Part shown: one piece after another, positions 41,531 to 54,500 of the stretch
Numbering within the stretch: position 1 is the first letter of the stretch
How the letters are laid out: each line of letters begins with the position of its first letter
Origin: Mesostigma viride
Lineage: Eukaryota; Streptophyta; Mesostigmatophyceae; Mesostigmatales; Mesostigmataceae
Assembly (NCBI GenBank): GCA_009746045.1
Contig: RPFO01000246.1
Span: forward strand, 245,001-300,000
Direction of reading: 5' to 3'
Length of the DNA: 55,000 bases
Program-made: the position numbers and the translations under genes
Notes under the pieces: generated by a model
Databases searched by the model: none
What the model was told of the DNA's origin: nothing
What the model saw: only the letters and a program-made list of their open reading frames with translations

Positions 41531-44500
41531 TCACAAGCCGTGGTCGACAGCCGCTTGGCCGCCTTCCGGCATGGCCAATGATGAATCCGACGCTTCAGCA
41601 AGTGGAAAAGAACATAGTGGATTGCTTTGGGCTCGGGACCCCGCACCATTGCTTGCCTCACTGGCAGCATCTTTCTGCAATCGGCCCATGACGCTCAGCT
41701 TCTGTTTCTTTGCCCCACCATTCCGACGGACAAATGCACGTTTGACACCACATTGTTGCCCGAATACAGCGGGGTCGTGCCGAATGTCTCGAGTGCCTCT
41801 CCTGACCGCAGGTTTATCAACAGGGCGCAAGGTAGGTGTAGGCGGAACATTGCCCACTGCTGCCCTTTGCCTATCCAAGCGCACAAAGTCTTCAATTTGT
41901 CGCGCCACGTCCGCCAAAGCTAGACTTGTGAGCTCTTGGGCGCGCCGCAAACCATCCTCGGTTGCCGCCCCATCCCATGCAGCCTCGATTCGGCTAAGCA
42001 TCTGCCGATTCTTCTCCTTCACGGAAGATGATGCTTGACCTTTGTCGTGATTGGCAGGTTGACCAAAGTCGGGTGGCTGGGCGTCATCGGGAGTTTCATC
42101 GACGTCAGCCGTGTCAGGAAAATCCGAAGCCTCCCCTTTCTCAGATGGAGTTGCCTTGTTTCTCACCCAGAGCAATTCCTCAAGGAAGTGCACACAAGAG
42201 TGCTTGTTTGGCGGAACACCGAATGCTGCCCGGCGTTTGATCACAAGCTCAATGTCCTCACGGGTAGCCACACCGGAGAGCATGAGGTCGACCAAGAAAT
42301 GATGACAAATGTTTCCTGTTTTAGAGTCGGTGCAGTCGCAAGTGGCCGTGTTAGAGTTGAGGTCAATATTAAATGACCTCACGCAAGTCACGAAATCCAC
42401 CACAACGCGACGGGATGTGCAAGAACCATCCGTGACCATCTCCGCCCAGCAGCTCCTGGTTTTACCTTGCTGTATTTCCGCTTGGAGATTACACGCCTTG
42501 TCAAGCTCCGCCATCTCTTCTTTCCGCCGACGGTGATTTATGATGACACCACGGGTTTTGAGCTGTTGGTCCCTTTCCAGCCACCCAACAATCAACCCAA
42601 ACATGTAAATTAGCCAGTCAAGACGTTGGCGCCCACGGTTATGCAGCCAAGTATACTTGAGGGTTCGATGATACCGTTCAAGAATATTGTTCGTATCATG
42701 TTGGGCATAATCCGCCACCCTAAACGCTTTCGCCCACATGTGCAGCTTGTCCTCCCATTGACTGCGCATGTAGTCGACAAATGCGGGGGTAATGGGGTCC
42801 CACTTGGTATAAAACTGGGTGAGCCGGCATTGCACCGCACGTACTTGCGCCTCCGCATCCCCGGCAAGGCGCGAGCTCATGTAATACAAGATGGCATTAA
42901 GCTCTTCCATCAGTTCCATACGGACCTTGGCACCTTTCACCTTTGTTAATAGGTTCGTGCACCAAGCGCGCTGGACGTGCCATGAACACAAAAAGATCTT
43001 GGTAGCTGGGAACACCCGCTTCAATGCGTTCATTTCAGCGTTTGAACAATCGATGATGATTGTCAACGGGGGCTTCGTTTCACAGCCATCCACCACAGCT
43101 TCTAGAAATGCCTCATACACGGCACTGGTCTCCGCGCTGGCAAGGCACCAAGCCACTGGCACACCATTACCAAAAGCATCCACGACCATGAGCGTCACCA
43201 GTGAGAAACCCATGGTGGATACCCCAAATGTGCTATCCAAAAATGCCTTCTTTTGCCCATGCAGTTTATACATTTCCCGCTGCCATGCATTCTGGTACAC
43301 TAGCACAAAGGGGGAAAGTTGGACTGTACCGTCCGGGGTCATCTCCTGGGGTTGGTAGTAGCGGACGTTGTCCCCCAAGCGCGCTGCCCATAATTCCACG
43401 CTTTCTGCTTCTTCTGCATGGAACTTCCACGCCGTTGAAAGCAACTTGTCTTCCATGTTTCTCACATCCGCTGCAGTCAACGCGTAGTCCCTTTGCTTGA
43501 TAGCCTCCTCGGATCCCAGCAAGTCCTCTAAGCTTCTCTGCCATTCTCGGATGATAGCATTACAATTAGCCCGCTGCCCATCCTTCAGGTCACTCATCTT
43601 ACCGCATAGAAACTCCCGGCAACGTTCGCTTAGTCGTTGTCCACCTTCGTAGATGTCCCTGGCCAGCCCAGTTGCCCCATGCTCATGCCTGAACTCGGAG
43701 TACGTGATATATGATGTGCCGAGGTTCTCACGTAACTCCACGATACGCCATGAAACCCGACATCCAACGCACATCTCACCCCTCAATTTAGACGCCCGCG
43801 CCTTAGGGTGCCCACGCGGCAGTTTCTTTGGGTTGACCCTGCAGCTGCCATACCTCGCACAGGTGTACCGCGCAAATGCCTTGTTGGCACTTGGGTGACG
43901 CTCATGGTCCTTTCCACCCCCATCTTCCTCCTCATCCCCAGAATCGCTGTCCGGATCATCCTCCTGCACTTCTTGTCCGGCAGCTAATGTTGATGATGCA
44001 CCCCGCGGGGCGGAGGGCACCGCAGCCGGGGCGCAGGGCACGGCAGCCGGGGCGGAGGGCACGGCAGCCGGGGCGGAGGGCACGGCAGCCGGGGCGCAGG
44101 GCACGCAGCCGGGGCGCAGGGCACGGCAGCCGGGGCGCAGGGCACGGCAGCCGGGGCGGAGGGCACGCAGCCGGGGCGGAGGGCACGCAGCCGGGGCGGA
44201 GGGCACGGCAGCCGGGGCGGAGGGCACCGCAGCCGGGGCGGAGGGCACGCAGCCGGGGCGGAGGGCACCGCAGCCGGGGCGGAGGGCACGGCAGCCGGGG
44301 CGCAGGGCACGGCAGCCGGGGCGGAGGGCACGGCAGCCGGGGCGCAGGGCACGGCAGCCGGGGCGGAGGGCACGGCAGCCGGGGCGCAGGGCACGGCAGC
44401 CGGGGCGGAGGGCACGCAGCCGGGGCAGAGGGCACGGCAGCCGGGGCGGCATCCAGTGGGGCGTCCGAAGGCGGGGCGCAAGCTTTTGATGTCTTTTGTG

Positions 44501-45686
44501 CATTGCTCTCGTTTCGTCTACAACGAGGCTTGCAGTTTGCCCTTTCGCCCTCGCCGCTCAAATAGTCAGCGGTTCTGTTGGTTGGTAAGCTAGATCGCAA
44601 AAGGACCCTTTGCTTTGGACCTTTATCGCAAAACACCAACACCCAGTTGAGGTCGTGAAAATTTAGGGGCCCATTCTTGAGCTCTTGCTTGTTGGCTTTG
44701 TCGAGCGCCTGATTAGCGAGCTTGGGGGTCTCATATATTTGACCGCAGTCAACATTGGGGTAAGGCTTCAGGGCGTCAATAAATTGGTTAATCTCCGTAG
44801 TGCTCAAGGTGCTGCTCGATATTGAAACGCCACAAACACGGAATACAGCAAAGTACAAAGCATTCATGTAAGACAATGCGGGACAAATGGGTAACAAATG
44901 GGGAGAGTTATATTAATGAAAAGAGACAACGAACTTGGAAGCATGGCACGCCGAGCCCCCGAGTAAAGGTTAAACATTTAGCCACCACGCATTGGGCTTG
45001 CCATGAACACCCCATGGAGCGCTATGCTAAGGTTTTCTTGCGACCCCATGTTGTGTGTGGCTTGTCAGTAATGTGCTAGTAGGAAAGGACAAGCCACGAG
45101 GTTAAGATAAGATTACGCCCGGCATAGGGCTGCCAAACGGGCTCATCTACCATAAACGCTGCAATAAGGCTTCTGTAGAATAAAAATCTATTTCCAAGCA
45201 AAACCATACCGTAAACCAAAACTAGCAGGCCATAAAGACCAATCACAGGCCAATCAACAAAACCCAAAGAACATTCAGCCAAAAGAGTTACATTATGCAC
45301 TACTACAATATTTGATATGGCCTTGGTGAACACCATGAAAGCTAAGGCAACTAAGAGACTGTGCTTGATAAACGACGCAAATCAGAAAAAGGTTGTTCAA
45401 TGTATTGATGACATGTAGAGTAAAAACAACACGCGCATACCCAGGCGTACCTTTTCTTGGAGCGTACAGCATCCGCGCACCCCGTGCAGTATAAATGAGA
45501 GCCAACGAATTGAAGTGGTTCACGGCCGGCCACAAGTGGATTGTCCGGATGGGTGCCCGTGTTGTCACAGCAGCGCCTCCCAGAAATACCTCTGCGAGCA
45601 CACTTGTAGGAGGCCTTCCTTTTCCTGGTTGCCTTGTTTGTGCCTTCACAACTGGGCACTGGTGTTGGATTTTGTCTTGAACTTCC
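41531..45686 (-). CDS. MULE transposase (Mutator superfamily), frame-broken at a repeat array
   Basis: The main frame runs 44503-41531 (990 codons). After the repeat array (44007-44442) come an acidic stretch, a Cys/His region (CARYGSC, CVGC, FRHEHGA) like FAR1/FLYWCH fingers, and the MULE catalytic core: Asp in FLDSTFG (about 43235), Asp in [18 protein letters not shown] (about 43051), CSWHVQRAW, and Glu in [16 protein letters not shown] (about 42678). A SWIM finger follows ([15 protein letters not shown]). An N-terminal frame (44811 or 44897 down to the array; [37 protein letters not shown]) is out of register; the five 20-nt units of the array account for exactly this shift. A further upstream exon, 45686-45451, fits by splice sites and phase. 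Known role: binds the terminal repeats and moves the element. Confidence 0.85.
44007..44442. repeat. 20/21-bp coding minisatellite in the MULE transposase
   Basis: 21 units of GGGGCGSAGGGCACSGCAGCC. Sixteen are 21 bp; five (the 5th, 8th, 9th, 12th and 20th from the left) lack one base in CACGGCAGCC and are 20 bp. Translated on the - strand it reads RALRPGC, AVPSAPA or PCPPPRL depending on frame; none contains a stop. Confidence 0.95.
45451..45686 (-). CDS. Possible upstream exon of the MULE transposase, Cys-rich
   Basis: The - strand frame has an AG acceptor (AAAACAG before 45686) and a GTACGC donor after 45451, with phase matching the next exon at 44811. It encodes [19 protein letters not shown], then [15 protein letters not shown] and [15 protein letters not shown], a set of Cys pairs suggesting a zinc-binding domain. 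I do not recognise the domain. The first exon upstream was not found. Confidence 0.4.
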
Positions 45687-45699
45687 CTGTTTTGGGTCA

Positions 45700-47857
45700 G
45701 CAACATAAGAAATTAAACACGATGTTCAGAAACTAATTACAAGTTACAACATAGTCATGGATTTGGTGGGTGCAATTAGCTGGGGACGCCATAAACATAA
45801 GTTGCCATTATGAAGCTCACTAACTGCCTTATATGCAAATAACTCCATTATCATGGAAAGATGCTTACAACAAGAACATTCCAGACCATGTCGCTACCAA
45901 GCATGAGCGAGTTCGAACGGGAAAATGAGATAACGACATGGAAGGGCAACGTACGTTGGAAAACGGTTGTCCGCCGTGCTGACCAATCGGTGCCGGCGCT
46001 GCCGCAGGTGGAGGTGCTCCAACATGGGAAGGTGGCGGAGAAAGTGGCGGAGAAGGTGGCGGAGAAGGTGGCGGTGGCGGTGGCGGTGGCGGTGGCGGTG
46101 GCGGTGGCGGTGGCGGTGGGGGTGGCGGGGAAGCAGAGAAAGATAATACGTGAGAGTACGTAATACGCAAGAGTACGCGTATCCGTAGGCATACGTTTAA
46201 CATCCGTACGGCAAAGCTGCGTATGATGTATAGTCTGCGTACGAAACGTATCATATGCCACACTATTTCCCTTTGCGGGGAAGGTGGCGGGGGAGGGGGA
46301 GGGATGCTTTCCCCGCGCTGTGAGGAAGGATGCTTGCGTTGCCGCACCGCTTTACGCCGAGCGAGAAGGCGGCGAACAATACCGCGATGCCTGGGTCGCC
46401 GAACTGACTGCCGTTTTGGAGCGATGCATTGTGCCTTGTGCCAAATGCAGACATGGACATAAGGAGAGCACCTCGGCATATCCCTGCTCAGCAACGCGCA
46501 AAAGGAAAAAGGGCAGCGAAGAAAGAAGTTATGAACTACCTCGATCGCACCTCAAAATGGCCAAGCAAGTCTAGGCATAGCTGCATGGGGCTGCCAATAT
46601 AACTCCAAAAATAAACCCTAACTTAAGAATAGCTTCCGCTAGATCCCAATAGGCTAGGCCCACCGCGTGCCGCACGTGGCGCCAAGAAGTATCTGAAACA
46701 ACTCATCATTGTGTATTCCGCTGGAAACTGAAAGAGGAGCATTCAGTGCATTAGTCGTTTTAGGGTAGCATGGATTCCTTACCTCAGACCAACATGTAGT
46801 GCCAATAACGCCAAGGTGATCCACCATGTGGATGCATGAAGATCTGCACCACATTGCCGCGTGACAAGGTATGAACATACCAACAAAGTTGCAGAGCAAG
46901 CCGTTCTCAGGAGGGCTATTACCCAACCATAAAGCCCCATGGCATAACGCTTCCATCTCGTGCAAAAGGACAACTATGACCTAGAAATTCAGAAAATATA
47001 TTCTTAGTCTTTCCCTCTACTCCTTGCTTACCTGGGTTGATAGGCGCGACAACTGAAAACTTCGCAGGCACCCGCGCGCGCTCTTGCACCGCCACATGCC
47101 CTACATGGATAACCACCAACCAAACATGAAAAAAGGGTATAACTAGAAGGATTAAGGAAAGAGGAAATGCATTTAATTCATATAGTTAATATCGCCATGA
47201 AATTGTATGTTGAAGTAATAATGGGCCGAAATATGCACATCGGGAACACGTCCCATTAATGCACATGCGAAGCTAATGTCAGGACAACGCATCATTAACA
47301 AGGGGGGGTCCGCATGCGCAAGACGAAGCAAGTACAGTTAATATGATGTGCCATTTGGACAGAAACTGGAATAAGGGCTTAACGCCTTACCTAAGGCACA
47401 GACCCACACGATGCCGCTGACCGCTAGAAAAATTGCGAGGATGGCCACCAGCACACCCTGTCTGGTGCTGGTCAAGCAGCAAAGGCAGGGCCGGGCCATG
47501 AAAGCTGGAGGTCACGAGCACTTTGTTGCAGTGGATGTAAACGACCCCCCTGTTTGGAGCACAAAAGGCGAGAAGCAAATTAAAAACGGAAAGCGCCAGT
47601 CATACACCGCGCAGCTCGCGAGAATTCCAGGAACCAGTTTTTGTGTGATATTCGCATTTAGATGTCGTGCATAACCATTCCTTTATTATCGCACACACCA
47701 GTAAACAGTACAAGGATTTGCGTCAACCCAGCTAAATGCCGAGGGTGCCACGGACGTGTATGCCAGCGAGCTCGAGTCTGGCGAGCAATCACTCAAACAT
47801 GTCCACTGTCCCTAAGCCGAGCATCACCCTAACATGTCCGCCATTGCTACGTTTTAT
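45700..47857. other. MULE right interior, uncertain small frames
   Basis: Contains (GGTGGC)n at 46030-46125 and a + strand frame at 46284-46574 (96 codons, with LERCIVPCAKCRHGH, a CxxCxxxH cluster) that might be an exon of a passenger gene, but no exon chain could be built. The region 46575-47857 has no frame with recognisable motifs. Confidence 0.35.
46030..46125. repeat. (GGTGGC)n hexamer array
   Basis: About nine GGTGGC units preceded by GGAGAAGGTGGC-type repeats. On the - strand this reads as polyproline. Confidence 0.9.
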
Positions 47858-48067
47858 CATCCTTGACTGCGCTTGTAGTCAACAAAGAAATTAGCCAAGT
47901 CCTACAGTAATTGGCGCGGCAGGCCCTTTTTTCCCGCGTAACTCGTGTGCCGGTCCGGCGCGGCGTGGCCTGGGCAGGCGCGTCGGACTTAGTGCGGTGG
48001 TGTCCCGGAACCCCGCACTCACCCCCGCACTAGAGTTTGTGTCATCAGAGCCAAATTATGCGCTTCC
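47858..48067 (-). repeat. 210-bp terminal inverted repeat of MULE, right
   Basis: Complement of 37933-38142; no mismatch seen on direct comparison. Confidence 0.93.
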
Positions 48068-48076
48068 GTGCGCAAG
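48068..48076. repeat. 9-bp target-site duplication, right of MULE
   Basis: GTGCGCAAG, identical to 37924-37932. Confidence 0.92.
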
Positions 48077-48516
48077 CCAAGCGCAAAGCCATCCCACAAA
48101 TCACAATCCGCGTGAATTGAGATAACCGGAGAGATGTTGCCATGCCACTAGGCCCGGATAGACGATGCTACGGCCACGTGAAAGGGGTCATTTAGACGCT
48201 AATTCAGTTTGTGTTCGGTTGCATACAGCCTTTGGATGTGCTTGTGTGGCTCGAGTTTACGGATTTTCTCATTTGGAGGCTTGCCTGCTGGCAATTGCCA
48301 AAGCCTCGCTCAATCGACTCCGTCATAATGTGTTCGACTACCTGGGAAGGCTTGCGCCAGCATGTGGCTGGCGTGAATTGTCTCAGGGCAGGATTGCAAC
48401 CACCCCCCTCAAACATGTCATTTTCTAGCGTAATTTGAGGACGTTGCGGCGCGATCGATGCATGTTCGGCCCAATTTTGGCTAACGGCTTACTTAGGTTA
48501 ATTATAGGCAACAATC
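48077..48516 (+). promoter_or_regulatory. Upstream region of the ARP8-like gene
   Basis: Only 440 bp separate the MULE duplication from the start codon. No clear TATA box was seen. Short frames here have no motifs. Any promoter element further upstream has been displaced by 10 kb. Confidence 0.4.
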
Positions 48517-51500
48517 ATGCACATATGGCGACTGCTTGACTTCCTGAAAAGGCGAAAGCGAAACAACGGAGGAGCTCGTTCTAAACGATCAGAAGGGTGC
48601 TGTACGGACACCGCTCGTGGGGAAGTTCAATCCGTTTCGGTGCCCGCTGCTGTCGCGTGCGTTGATAATGGGATGGAAGATTTCACGGAGCTTCCGCATT
48701 TGCCCGACGATGTATGGCTCCGGGTCTTCGAATTTCTTTCTCATCAGGAGCTGGGGATAACTGCCACTACTTGCAAGCGCTTCAGTGAGCTCGCGCGTCA
48801 GCCGTGCGTATGGAAGCAGATCCTGAGCCGTTGGAATCCAGCACCCGGTGAACTTCACTTTGCGGAGGGATGCCTGGCGAAGCTTCCCCGCCTTATCCGG
48901 TGAGCGTTTCTGGAAATCATGTCGCATGACGGTTTGCCCCCTTTTGGAGCCTTCTTTTGGAGCTTCTGCGCTGTAGGCACGTGGCAATGCTGCTGTGATG
49001 CGTGCGCACGGCTTTGCTCGCCATCTGGTCAGCTGCCCAGGCAGTGCATGCATTTTACTCAGCTGGAAGCCCCGCGTGCCACTGCTCGTCACCTCACTGC
49101 AGGGCTGGGTGTCTGGTGGAGGCAGGTGCCCCCCCTGTGGATACCGCCTGGGAGGACCTGGACAAGCCCTGGATGGCCAACCTGTCGGGGCCCGTGCTGC
49201 GTGACATCTTCCTGCGCATATGCTACAAGCCGCACAGCCTCATCGTGGACGCTGGCACCGGATACTGCAAGGTAAAGTAATTAAGGATCAGAATGGTGGC
49301 AGAATGGTGGCAAGTGGCTTTTTTCGGCGCAGGCACCAGCTGCTGCAAGGTAAGGCGGTAGGATCGTGGCGAGCGGCGGTAATTTGCGCAAGCAAGAGTA
49401 CTGCAAGGTAACGCAGGAGCTTGGTGGCAAGCTGCTATTTTTGGCGCGGGCATGGTGTTATCGTGAACGCTGCCATGGGGCTCTGCAAGGTAGGGGGGTG
49501 GTGGGGGGTGGAAGTTACTTTATGGCTTGGGGCATGGGCAAATCATGGACATGTCGCCAGGGGTCAGCATTGGCCTCATCGTCTTCTTATCCTTCCTTCA
49601 AACCAGACAGCCATCTATTCTTACACAGCCGCCAGCATGCACGCACAGAGCGATTGTACGGTGGGAATCGAGACGGGGATGTTTTTCGAGCGGCAAGCAG
49701 TCATATGAGATGGCTTCCGCACGCAACGGTGTATGCGATGGTGTATGGGACAGCTGTTAGCACAAGGGGCCGGGTGGGGGCAGGTATGAGGGGAGCATGC
49801 AGCACGTCGTGTACAGGTGTTGCGCCGGAAATGAGTACTCAGATGCTGGTTGCGTCAAGAGCGTGGCTTGAAGCGCGGATGCCAGCAACCACTGGCGTCC
49901 TTTGCAGCAGGAATTGTGCAGTATCAGCAACCGGCGTGCAATTGTTGAAGGAAGACGAAAGCCACCCTGCCTGAGGACACCGTGCCATGCCCCTTTAAAC
50001 TTGACATCACGCCACACGTGTGGTGAGAACAGATGCCGAGTTGCTGTGCAGTGCTCATGGCTGTGGGACCCCACCCATGGCAGCAACAGGCAGCAACCAC
50101 CCTGGACGTGGACGCAGGGGTTTGGCTTCACCCACATGGACTGTGCCCGTCACGGTTGGCTCGTGGATGCTGCGGGGTTAGGCCAAGGCGTGTGACGGAG
50201 CCTGCCCGCCTTTTGCCACACTTGCATGTGCTTAGCAACAAGATGGAGTTGTGATGATGATGGTGTGATCGGAGTGCCACCTGGCATCTGTATTCAGGCA
50301 TCGCCGATGAGGACAGCCCTGTGCGTGCACACAAGCGCGGTTGTCGCAGCCCTGTGCATGCACACACGCGCGGTTGTCGCAGCCCTGTGCGTGCATACCC
50401 ATGGTTGGGGCTGCAGCGCAACCGCGGTTGTGTGTGGCTATGTTTACCGACATGATTCCACCTGGGACAGCTGGTCCGCGGTGTGTGGCTCACAATGATT
50501 GCCCCTTGCGTGGTCTTGCGTGCCTGTGCATACGTGTGCCTTGTGTGTGGGCGTCCCAGTTTGGGTGGAGCGACGAGCCACCACCCACCACGGCTGCGTT
50601 TGTCCTGGGCCATGTGATGGCGGGAGACCTGCAGTGAGTGCATGCATCAATGGCACGGTGGACATGGATAGCAGCTAACAACTAGGTGTTTACTATCGTG
50701 GGTATGCTTACTATCGTGGGTATGAATAAGTACGAGAGCTCTCCCCTGTTTACAATCGTGGGTATGCTTACTATCGTGGGTATGAATAAGTACGAGAGCT
50801 CTCCCCTGTTTGCAATCGTGGGTATGCTTACTATCGTGGGTATGAATAAGTACGAGAGCTCTCCCCTTTATTTCATACCGGAGAGGTACTGTGTGTACAT
50901 CGCTGGCTGCCCAACAGGGGCCCGCGGATAATTACATTAGGTGCGTACTTACGCGCTAACGTGTTACCCAGTTGGTGCTTGCTTACGTGTTGCTTCCCCC
51001 TACCCCTCCGGGGGATAAGCGAGCGGCGGTCAGTGAGTCATTAGGTGGTCCCTGACAGTGCCATCCGTTGTGAGGACTGCATGCGGCACCTTGTCGGGTG
51101 GCAGCTACTTGTTGGGTGGGGTCCGCTTGTTGGGGGCCCGCTTTTTGGGTGGGGTCCGCTTGTCGGGTGGGGGCCGCTTGCTTGTTAGGTTGGGGGCGCT
51201 TGCTGGGTGGAGGCCGCTTGTTGGGTGGCGGCCGCTTGTTGGGCGGGGTGCGCTTGTTGGCCGGGGACCGCTTGTTGGGTGGGGCCCGCATGTCGTCTGG
51301 CCACCCTGCGGTTGTGTCCACCCTGCACTGCGCCTTCCTGCTTGCAACGCGTGTGCATTCTCGGAATTCACGAGGGTGGTTGTCTAGTGCAGCGCAAGTG
51401 GATGGGGCGCTTGGGTGTATGTCGTTGAGAATATGCGCAGAAAGTATACTTTGTAGTCATGTCCGGTCACACGTCACACATGCCACTGATGCGCTCGGCT

Positions 51501-54500
51501 CACCGTTTGCATGTTCGCCATTGTGGGGCATGGCAATGTGTTGCAGTGTCATTCATCATTGTTGCTGCTACTCATCATTGCTATTGCTACGGTGCTACTC
51601 ATCAGTGTTGCTGCTACTCATCATTATTGCTGCTACTAATCATGGTTATGAGTTGTGGGCTGCACCGGACGCCAAAGAAAAAGAACTGGAGCTGGAACTG
51701 GAGCTGGAACTGGAATTGGGACTGGGACTGGGACTGGGACTGGGACTGGGACTGGGACTGGGACTGGGACTGGGACTGGGACTGGGACTGGGACTGGGAC
51801 TGGGACTGGGACTGGGACTGGGACTGGGACTGGGACTAGGACTAGGACTAGGACTAGGACTAGGACTAGGACTGGAACTGGAACTGGAACTAGTATCAGA
51901 ACTAGATGCAGTTTGTGGTCTTCGCCGGGCACCCAAATGGATGCATGCAGCCGCATAACCAAGTACCTCTACCTGCCTGCACTACCGCACGTGACTTTCT
52001 TGTGCAATACCCTCGCCTTTGGGGTGTCCCATGTCTGTGTGTCATGCCCCCTCTGAGTGTGCATCCCCCCCCCCCCCCCCTATGTGTGCATACCTGATGC
52101 CCCCATCCCATGCCAGCTCGTTGCGACTGGTATACTGGCACCTGTCACGCCTGCTCAAGGCCCACCCTCAGGAGCAGGCGATTCTGTGCACCGACATTGT
52201 GCCATCCACCAAGCATGTACGTGGTCATATATGGACGGAGAGGCAGGGTCTTGTGGTCTGTATATACATGCTGCATATAGCTGCGTATAGCTGCATGTGG
52301 CTGCATGTAGCTGCATATAGCTGCATATAGCTGCATATAGCTGCATATAGCTGCATATAGCTGCATATAGCTGCATATAGCTGCATATAGCTGCATATAG
52401 CTGCATATAGCTGCCTATAGCTGCATATAGCTGCATATAGCTGCATATAGCTGCATGTAGCTGCATACAGCTGCATATAGCTGCCTATAGCTGCCTATAG
52501 CTGCATATAGCTGCATATAGCTACATATAGCTGCATATAGCTGCATATAGCTGCATGTAGCTGCATGTAGCTGCATGTAGCTCCATATAGCTGCATATAG
52601 CTGCATATAGCTGCATATAGCTGCATATAGCTGCGTATAGGTGGTTGTACGTGGGTGGCCCTAGTGTGCACCGACACACCATGCCCTCCACCAAGCACGT
52701 CGGTGGCCGCGTATACATATCAAGGAGACAACATATACCTCCATGGTGCAAGGGATTTAACGAGTCTTGGCCAGTAACCAGTGCCGTGCGACAGCATCGC
52801 TGCCAGTAGCAGGAGTGCCCCTGGGTGGCAAGGAGCGTCCGAGGGCGCAGGATAGGGATCCTGCACTTGCAGCATTTTTTATGTTGTTAGTTTGAGACTG
52901 CTTCTAGCCGCGTGGCCTTTCAGCTTTAAGTTCATGGCCTTTTGCATGGCTCGTATATCGACCCACGCGCGTAGGGATGGATTAGATTGGAAGGTTGGAC
53001 TGGTGGTGCGGTCCAAGCCATGCACCTTGGACACTGCACCCCTAGTTTGTAATGCCTGCATCTGTATGTAATTTCCGGTATTGCATGATGCACCCCTGCT
53101 GCGTTCCCTGGCCGCCTCCACCAGGGCAAAGGCGAGGCTGCGCGGGCAGCGCGGCGCGAGGCCCGCGCGTCCATGTGCAAGATGCTGTTTGAGAACCTGC
53201 AGGTGCCGGCCGTCTGCATCATGGGTAGGTGCCAGCTGCCGTATGGGTTGGTGCCAGCTGTGTCAGCATCATGTCAGCATCATGTCAGCATCATGTGAGC
53301 ATCATGGGTGGGTGGGCAACAGTCGTTTGGTATATATACTTGTACATATAGCTACTTGTACATTAAGCAACTTCCCTTCTTGGACAACAGCCATGATCAT
53401 GAGCGGCCCTTGTAGTATTTAGCTCGTTCTTGTCTTTGGTGATTGCTTTGCTTTCCTGTCTATCAGTAGTCGGCGCACACATCGCCTTCCACTTCATTCT
53501 GCCCTTTTATTCTGCCACTTTGTTAAGCACCTGACGTGTTGGATATACCCTTCTCTTACCTCCGCCTTGTCCCCTTGCCCCCCTTCCCCGCCTACTCCAC
53601 CTTTCCCCACACGCACCCCCTGCTCCCCATCCACCCCAGACCAATGCGTGTTGTCTCTGTTTGCCACCCGGCGCACGTCGGGCCTCGTCATCAACATCGG
53701 CATGGGCGCCTCCACGGTGACACCTGTATGGCAGGGGCGGCCGCTGAGGGAACATGCGGCCGTCTCAGGGGCGGGCGCCATGATGGTGAGCAAAAGGTAG
53801 CGTCAAGGGGAGGGGAGCGGGAAGATGACAGGTGTGAGGTGGGGGTGGGGGGGGGAGGGGCGTTGGGAGTTGTGGGGAGGGAGATGAGAGAAGAATGCAG
53901 GCCGTAGTGTTCAGAGACAGGTGGCAGGGTCCGCATCATCTCTGTGGCGTGTGAGGGAGCCCCTGTCTTTGGGGAAGGGGAGGGATGCCGCGTTTCTGAG
54001 TCTTGCGAGATGATGTTATAATGATGATGGTAGGATTATGGTTTGAGATGCGTGAAGTTTCGTATCTAGTAATGCAAGCATGCTTGTGGATTTCCAGCGA
54101 GCAGTGAAGGAAGCTGGGTGTCCCACAAGCCAGGGCCCCACAAGCCAGGGTCCCACAAGGCACAAGCCAGGGTGATTCCACGTGGATGTGCTTGGACTGT
54201 TTACGCAAGCTGTCAGCACAAGTTGGCGACGAGTGATGGCTTTAAAATTTGCCCAAAGACGCAGCTGATAGAGAGGATCAAGCCCCCGTGACGTCGGGTT
54301 GCTGGTCTTGCCACTGCATGGCTACAGCCCTGTGTCCATTCTTGTAGAAACGTCCTGCTGGCCTTTGGCCTGGTCTTGGGAGGCTTGCTTTTTGCAGACA
54401 TGTACATCCCCAAAAGTGCCTGCCTTCCTCGTCCCTTCTCCTTATGGTGGCACATGCTTTGGCATTGCTCGCTGTTCCCCTTGTGCTCCAGGTGTCCCTG

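Noticed and set aside
45076-45336. Hydrophobic 86-codon frame (possible membrane protein) on the - strand in the MULE
   Set aside because: It lies in the predicted intron between transposase exons and has no family resemblance.
51685-51895. Interstitial telomere-like repeat
   Set aside because: The unit GGGACT is not TTAGGG or TTTAGGG; nothing else suggests a telomere.
51098-51962. Leu-Gly, Trp-Asp or Ser-Pro repeat frames
   Set aside because: By-products of the (GGGACT)n array in an ARP8 intron.
52145-52751. Met-Gln-Leu-Tyr-Ala repeat frames on the - strand
   Set aside because: Translations of the decamer array CTGCATATAG.
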